From JARDZI01 sp041639705 (lineage in GTDB: Bacteria > Bacillota > Clostridia > Clostridiales > Caloramatoraceae): a stretch of DNA of 8,333 bases. The notes below the pieces were generated by a model that saw only the letters and a program-made list of their open reading frames with translations, searched no databases and was not told where the DNA came from. Below, in pieces: positions 5,176-8,333 of the stretch. The stretch's first letter is position 1; each line of letters opens with the position of its first letter. The stretch is taken from contig JBEQBT010000145.1 in assembly GCA_041639705.1 (NCBI GenBank), positions 1-8,333 on the forward strand, given 5' to 3'. The translations under genes and the position numbers were made by a program.

Positions 5176-5730
5176 TTAATTTTGTCTTAAACAGTTTATT
5201 AATTCTTCTTTAATCCAGTCCAGTACCTGTATAGTGGCACTGTTTCTGATACTTTGCCTGTCTCCTGTAAGCCTAAGCTCTCGTGCTGCAACCTTTCCAT
5301 TTATACATAATCCAACAAATACAAGGCCTACGGGTTTTTGAAGTGATCCGCCTCCTGGCCCAGCAATGCCTGTAGTAGATAATCCAATATTAGTTCCTGA
5401 AGTTTTTGCAATGCCTTGAGCCATTTCTCTAGCTGTTTCTGCACTTACTGCACCAAATCTATCCAGGGTTTCCCCTCTAACTCCTAGGCGGTTCATCTTT
5501 GCCTCATTACTATAGGTCACAGCTCCTTCTAGAAATGCTTGGGAAATTCCAGGATAATTAATAAGCCTTGCAGCAACCAAACCTCCTGTACAGGATTCTG
5601 CTGTTGATATGGTTAACTTGTTTTTTATCAGCAGCTCTCCTATTTCATTCTCAATATTAATGTCATTTATTTTATTTATACCATTTATTGATAATACCTC
5701 TTCCTCTTTATTAAGTATTTTATTATTCAT
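5176..5730 (-). CDS. pncC: Nicotinamide-nucleotide amidohydrolase, stand-alone CinA C-terminal domain
   Basis: A 184-aa protein of the PncC/CinA-C family, which deamidates nicotinamide mononucleotide to nicotinic acid mononucleotide and so recycles the by-product of NAD-dependent DNA ligase. The domain covers about 26-180: TAESCTGG (43-50, with Ser46 at the expected catalytic position), GAVTYSNEAK (69-78), FGAVSAETA (92-100), STTGIAGPGGG (118-128) and KPVGLVFVG (132-140). It lacks the MoCF-like domain of full-length CinA (about 410 aa), so it is the short YgaD-type form. The first 25 residues are an unusual Asn/Ile-rich extension (INGINKINDINIENEI). The ATG at 5730 is preferred because AAGGA lies 8 nt upstream; another in-frame ATG at 5739 overlaps that site. 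It appears monocistronic, ending at the bidirectional terminator at 4991-5025. No clear promoter was found. Confidence 0.88.
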   Translation of the reverse strand: MNNKILNKEEEVLSINGINKINDINIENEIGELLIKNKLTISTAESCTGGLVAARLINYPGISQAFLEGAVTYSNEAKMNRLGVRGETLDRFGAVSAETAREMAQGIAKTSGTNIGLSTTGIAGPGGGSLQKPVGLVFVGLCINGKVAARELRLTGDRQSIRNSATIQVLDWIKEELINCLRQN

Positions 5731-5759
5731 TCTAACCATCCTTTTTTAAAAAATTACTG

Positions 5760-5828
5760 AATTTATGGTGTTGAGGCATACAAAACTAAGTGAATTTATA
5801 TAATTCCATATACCACATGCCATAAATT
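5760..5828. repeat. 69-bp inverted-repeat segment upstream of pncC
   Basis: AATTTATGG (5760-5768) and CCATAAATT (5820-5828) are perfect inverted repeats 51 nt apart. Weaker pairing can continue inward (GGCATA against TATACC). No T-run follows in either direction. It could be a small palindromic insertion or the leader or operator region of pncC; the sequence does not decide. Confidence 0.4.
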
Positions 5829-5935
5829 AACTATACATCATTAGCAAAGGCTGTTCAACCAGCATCTGTGGCTTGGATAAAGATACTTCACATTTGTGTA
5901 AAAATGAGTCGTAGGGTGCGATCATATTCAGGCAC

Positions 5936-6051
5936 TGTAGTGGCCGATGCCCACATCGGCTTGAGGCATTTGCGGTATATAGTATTTCCACAATTGTTGC
6001 AGATATCACCTGTCATGTTAATGCCCTGTTGATGTGGGCATCAACCACTAC
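5936..6051. repeat. MITE-like element with paired palindromic ends (element 2)
   Basis: About 115 bp bounded by inverted ends: GTAGTGGCCGATGCCCACAT... on the left (from 5937) and GTAGTGGTTGATGCCCACAT... on the opposite strand of the right end (from 6051). Each end folds by itself: GCCGATG/CATCGGC (5943-5949, 5954-5960, loop CCCA) and GTTGATG/CATCAAC (6028-6034, 6039-6045, loop TGGG). A further inner pair is GGCATT (5965-5970) with AATGCC (6020-6025). The ends differ by CC versus TT, and the partners GG and AA change to match. The design is the same as element 1 at 3508-3604, though the stem sequences differ. Confidence 0.7.
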
Positions 6052-6107
6052 GGTTCTATCATAATATCAATAATATTTGTTACACATAATTCCTATTAAA
6101 AGACTTA

Positions 6108-6926
6108 TTAAACCAAAGCAACACTACGCAAATTATACATTGGAACCCTATATAATTCTCTTGTCATAGATGAAACATACTTTTGATATTTATCTGAGAG
6201 ATATTTAAAATCAGGTCTTGTTGCTGACTCTAATAATACTGCTTCCTCTGTGGCTCCTGACCTTCTCTTGCTGTTTAAGTGATTAAGAATCCCCTCTGCA
6301 TTTCTTATCCCTATCCCATGGCCATAGTAATTCCCATCTCCAAGGTCAATTGCATTTTCTCCCTGCCATTGGGGAGTTTTTGGATCTACCTGGGGGTTTT
6401 TAAAATATCGACAGTCACCTGGTAAATAGTCTGTTATATTCTTATAATAATCAACTCCTAAATCTCTATCATAGTACCAATCCATCAATTTGATTTTAGG
6501 AAACATCCCATTAAAAAGCTCCTCAGGATAAATACTTACTAGTGCTTTATAATAGATAATAACTATAGCTGTGGCACACTCTGTTCCATACTTTGAGCCA
6601 TTAATAAATATATCCTTAATAGCCTCTGATGGCTTTACCCCTTCCTTTAGCTCAAATCCTCCATCATTTGTTCTGTTCCAATAGCTCTCATTACATATTG
6701 TTTGTCTGAATACTCTAAATGCCATTCTGCTTTTAAAAAGATCCTTTGAAGCCTTAATAATATTTACCCTCATATTCATTTCAAACTTTAACTGCTCAAA
6801 TGAGCTATATTCGTACTCTGTACTGCTTCCATTAAGTTTTTCTATGGATTTTCTTTCTATACTATTTTCAGCATATTCATTTATAATACTTTCCATTGCA
6901 ATAGGTGTCCCTAATATTTTAATCAT
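6108..6926 (-). CDS. tgl: Protein-glutamine gamma-glutamyltransferase (spore-coat transglutaminase)
   Basis: Tgl forms epsilon-(gamma-glutamyl)lysine isopeptide cross-links between proteins; in Bacillus subtilis it works late in sporulation on spore coat proteins such as GerQ. This copy has 272 aa against 245 in B. subtilis; the extra residues are mainly at the two ends. Conserved blocks are FEQLKFEMNMRVNIIKASK (43-61), KPSEAIKDI (98-106), the catalytic ECATAIVIIYY (116-126) with Cys117, DCRYFKNPQVDP (171-182), WQGENAIDLG (187-196) with Glu190, and HGIGI (203-207) with His203. Cys, Glu and His occupy the positions of the known B. subtilis triad (Cys116, Glu187, His200). The ATG at 6926 lies inside the last codons of the upstream gene, and GGGGGG 8 nt upstream serves as its ribosome binding site, so translation is probably coupled. 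No signal peptide is seen, in line with a mother-cell enzyme. No clear terminator follows. Confidence 0.95.
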   Translation of the reverse strand: MIKILGTPIAMESIINEYAENSIERKSIEKLNGSSTEYEYSSFEQLKFEMNMRVNIIKASKDLFKSRMAFRVFRQTICNESYWNRTNDGGFELKEGVKPSEAIKDIFINGSKYGTECATAIVIIYYKALVSIYPEELFNGMFPKIKLMDWYYDRDLGVDYYKNITDYLPGDCRYFKNPQVDPKTPQWQGENAIDLGDGNYYGHGIGIRNAEGILNHLNSKRRSGATEEAVLLESATRPDFKYLSDKYQKYVSSMTRELYRVPMYNLRSVALV

Positions 6927-7917
6927 TGTGTAATCCCCCCGACCTTGCTATTCTTAACTGTTCTTTAATTGGATTCCCCATCCATTCATCCCACAGTCTC
7001 ATGTTCTTACGATGCATAGCTAAGGAAAAGCCAGAAAGAAGTCTTTTATCATCCTCATCAAGTATTTTAAATTCATCTAGGAGCTCACATTCTTTTTCAT
7101 TCAGTGCTTTTAGTGTTTCACCTGTGTCCACAGACACCATTTTACACAAATACTTTGCATCTAAGTTTACAATATATACACTAGGTCTCCTGGTTAATTG
7201 AAAGCTTTCTCCTGTGAAACGAAGAAACATATTATTCTCCTCAATCCAATTTATAAATGCTAAATACTTTTCATCCCTTTTCTTAGAGACATTATCCTCA
7301 ATCCCAGGTACAAAACATAATAGACTGCACGCTAGTTCCACATCCTTTGGCTCCTCTGATTGAAGCCTGTTTGCAATAAGAACAAGGCTGTGGGTGTCTC
7401 GGGATTCAAAAAATGCCCATACTAAATCATGTATGAAGAATCCTTTTTTATATCGTTTAAAAATCACATCTGAAATAACAGGGAGAACACTTCTATCCCT
7501 GTATTCTCTTGTTAAGATTGCTGCTGACATATCCAGTATCTCATCAAATTTGTTATCTAATCCGTCATCTGCTGCACCTGTTTCTAATATCCACTTAAAA
7601 GCAGAATATACCTTTGAGATATATTTAGATGACAAATTTAAGCTATCTGAAGATTTTTTATCCATTATTGTTTCATCCATTAAATCAAATGCAATTTTAT
7701 TTCTTATGCTTAAGCTCTCAAAAATACCCAAATCTTTTATTTTAGACTTAAGCAAGTATAAGGATGTAAAACTTAAGCTCTCTTGATTAATTAAATCTAC
7801 TGTCATCTTTATATCTTTTTTTGCTAATTTAATAAAAAAATTGATTAATCTATCTCTTCCATCACCATATCTAATCTTGTCTAAAAAGTTTATTATCCCA
7901 GAATCAACTATATCCAT
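6919..7917 (-). CDS. Uncharacterised helical protein, translationally coupled to tgl
   Basis: A 332-aa soluble protein that I do not recognise. It lacks a signal peptide, membrane helices and obvious catalytic motifs, and looks almost wholly alpha-helical. Segments such as HSLVLIANRL (176-185) followed by KDVELACSLLCFVPG (191-205) look like antiparallel HEAT-type helix pairs, but this is a visual impression. The N-terminal third is Lys/Ile/Leu/Ser-rich. The C-terminal region is Arg-rich and contains MHRKNMRLWDEWMGNP (301-316). The start at the ATG at 7917 is backed by GAAAGGAGAA (7921-7930); a TTG at 7932 is rejected because it precedes that site. Its last codons overlap the tgl start by 8 nt (6919-6926), implying one transcript and linked translation. 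A role in sporulation, perhaps as coat component or Tgl substrate or partner, is inferred only from this linkage. Confidence 0.85.
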   Translation of the reverse strand: MDIVDSGIINFLDKIRYGDGRDRLINFFIKLAKKDIKMTVDLINQESLSFTSLYLLKSKIKDLGIFESLSIRNKIAFDLMDETIMDKKSSDSLNLSSKYISKVYSAFKWILETGAADDGLDNKFDEILDMSAAILTREYRDRSVLPVISDVIFKRYKKGFFIHDLVWAFFESRDTHSLVLIANRLQSEEPKDVELACSLLCFVPGIEDNVSKKRDEKYLAFINWIEENNMFLRFTGESFQLTRRPSVYIVNLDAKYLCKMVSVDTGETLKALNEKECELLDEFKILDEDDKRLLSGFSLAMHRKNMRLWDEWMGNPIKEQLRIARSGGLHND

Positions 7918-7920
7918 AAA

Positions 7921-7930
7921 TTCTCCTTTC
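7921..7930 (-). promoter_or_regulatory. Ribosome binding site of the helical-protein/tgl unit
   Basis: The minus strand reads GAAAGGAGAA, with the AGGAG core about 5 to 6 nt before the ATG at 7917. Further upstream, overlapping TATAAT boxes (7948-7953 and 7953-7958, minus strand) lie in an AT run but have no good -35. I therefore do not call a promoter. Confidence 0.75.
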
Positions 7931-8060
7931 AAATTTATAAAGGGTATATTATATTATATTAGTTGATTTGTTTTTGTGATAATGGGGACATTAGAAATCT
8001 AAGCAATATCATTACAGTATCATGAAACTTATATCAACTATATGTTCTAAATTCACCAAA

Positions 8061-8096
8061 AATAAATAACGCCTTCAACTTTATTGAAAGCGTTAT
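8061..8096 (-). terminator. Rho-independent terminator of the cold-shock gene
   Basis: ATAACGCCTTCAA (8066-8078) pairs with TTGAAAGCGTTAT (8084-8096): 12 of 13 positions, with a 5-nt loop. On the minus strand the stem is followed by TTATTTTT (8058-8065 region). It lies about 45 nt after the stop of the cold-shock gene and has the right polarity for it. Confidence 0.8.
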
Positions 8097-8140
8097 CCAT
8101 ATGGAATCAGTAATATTCATAATACACACCTAGTACTGTC

Positions 8141-8333
8141 TCAGATTTTTGTTACATTAGAAGCTTGTGCTCCTCTTTCACCTTGAACTACTTCAAATTC
8201 AACCCTTTGTCCTTCCTCAAGTGCCTTAAAGCCTTCTCCCTGAATTGCTGAGAAATGTACAAAAACATCTTCTCCATCATCAGTTGAAATAAATCCATAT
8301 CCCTTTTCGGCGTTAAACCATTTTACCTTACCT
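8141..8333 (-). CDS. Cold-shock protein, CspA family (first codons outside window)
   Basis: The final 63 codons and stop of a cold-shock-domain protein; only about two or three N-terminal residues lie beyond the right edge. The small beta-barrel binds single-stranded nucleic acid and acts as an RNA chaperone and transcription antiterminator in the cytoplasm. The visible protein starts GKVKWFNAEKGYGFIS and carries RNP1 as KGYGFI and RNP2 as VFVHFS, followed by a typical loop region EGFKALEEGQRVEFEV and the end GAQASNVTKI. The total length of about 65-66 aa matches CspA/CspB. RNP1 has Tyr where Phe is more common, an aromatic swap that should preserve stacking. It is followed by its own terminator at 8061-8096 and is likely monocistronic. 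Promoter and 5' leader, where cold regulation would lie, are outside the window. Which csp paralogue this is cannot be told. Confidence 0.95.
   Translation of the reverse strand, partial: GKVKWFNAEKGYGFISTDDGEDVFVHFSAIQGEGFKALEEGQRVEFEVVQGERGAQASNVTKI

Larger units (their letters stand above)
5731..6107. other. Noncoding spacer between tgl and pncC, carrying repeats
   Basis: About 377 nt without a credible gene. It holds an inverted repeat at 5760-5828, a fragment GTAGGGTGCGATC (5911-5923) that resembles the start of the MITE-like elements, and the second such element at 5936-6051. The 60-residue open frame at 5827-6009 runs through the repeat and has no supporting ribosome binding site. The stretch 6052-6107, just past the tgl stop, holds no strong terminator. 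Confidence 0.65.

Noticed and set aside
5827..6009. 60-residue minus-strand open frame
   Set aside because: It runs through the left hairpin of repeat element 2, has no ribosome binding site and no protein-like composition; it is chance coding in a repeat.

Overview
The window looks like chromosomal DNA from a low-GC, spore-forming Clostridium-type member of the Bacillota. The evidence is AT-rich intergenic DNA, strong AGGAGG-type ribosome binding sites, clostridial-looking housekeeping proteins, and a recognisable spore-coat transglutaminase (Tgl). I cannot name the species. No phage, CRISPR array, tRNA, rRNA or intact transposase is visible.

Layout, left to right. Positions 1-327 (minus) hold the N-terminal part of a Xaa-Pro aminopeptidase that runs off the left edge. 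Positions 636-1976 (minus) hold a GT-B glycosyltransferase of the MGDG-synthase/UgtP/MurG-like type, ending in a U-tract terminator. An AT-rich divergent promoter region separates it from a plus-strand pair: a cytoplasmic cyclophilin (2264-2788), then trmB, the tRNA m7G46 methyltransferase (2814-3467). Next come a 97-bp palindromic MITE-like element and a strong terminator. Two plus-strand genes with a 16-nt gap follow: a 75-aa lipoprotein (3764-3991) and a ~299-aa secreted protein with 11-residue helical repeats and a Thr/Pro/Ser/Ala-rich tail (4008-4907).

Positions 4908-5175 are noncoding and unusually rich in structure. They hold a perfect 14-bp hairpin without a U-tract, a bidirectional terminator, and three closely spaced hairpins that resemble an orphan insertion-sequence end or a structured RNA. 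A stand-alone PncC (CinA C-terminal domain) gene follows on the minus strand (5176-5730). After it, 5731-6107 is noncoding and carries a 69-bp inverted repeat and a second MITE-like element built like the first. The minus-strand pair at 6108-7917 is an unrecognised helical protein overlapping the start of tgl by 8 nt, so the two are probably translationally coupled. A cold-shock protein gene, missing only its first few codons, closes the window.

Most genes are ordinary core functions (peptide turnover, envelope glycolipid synthesis, protein folding, tRNA modification, NAD-salvage repair, cold shock) plus one sporulation unit. The most interesting parts are the repeats, where paired palindromic ends differ from each other yet stay self-complementary; the orphan hairpin cluster; the unknown partner gene of Tgl; and the lipoprotein plus secreted repeat-protein pair. 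I do not see a clear new multi-gene defence or mobile system.
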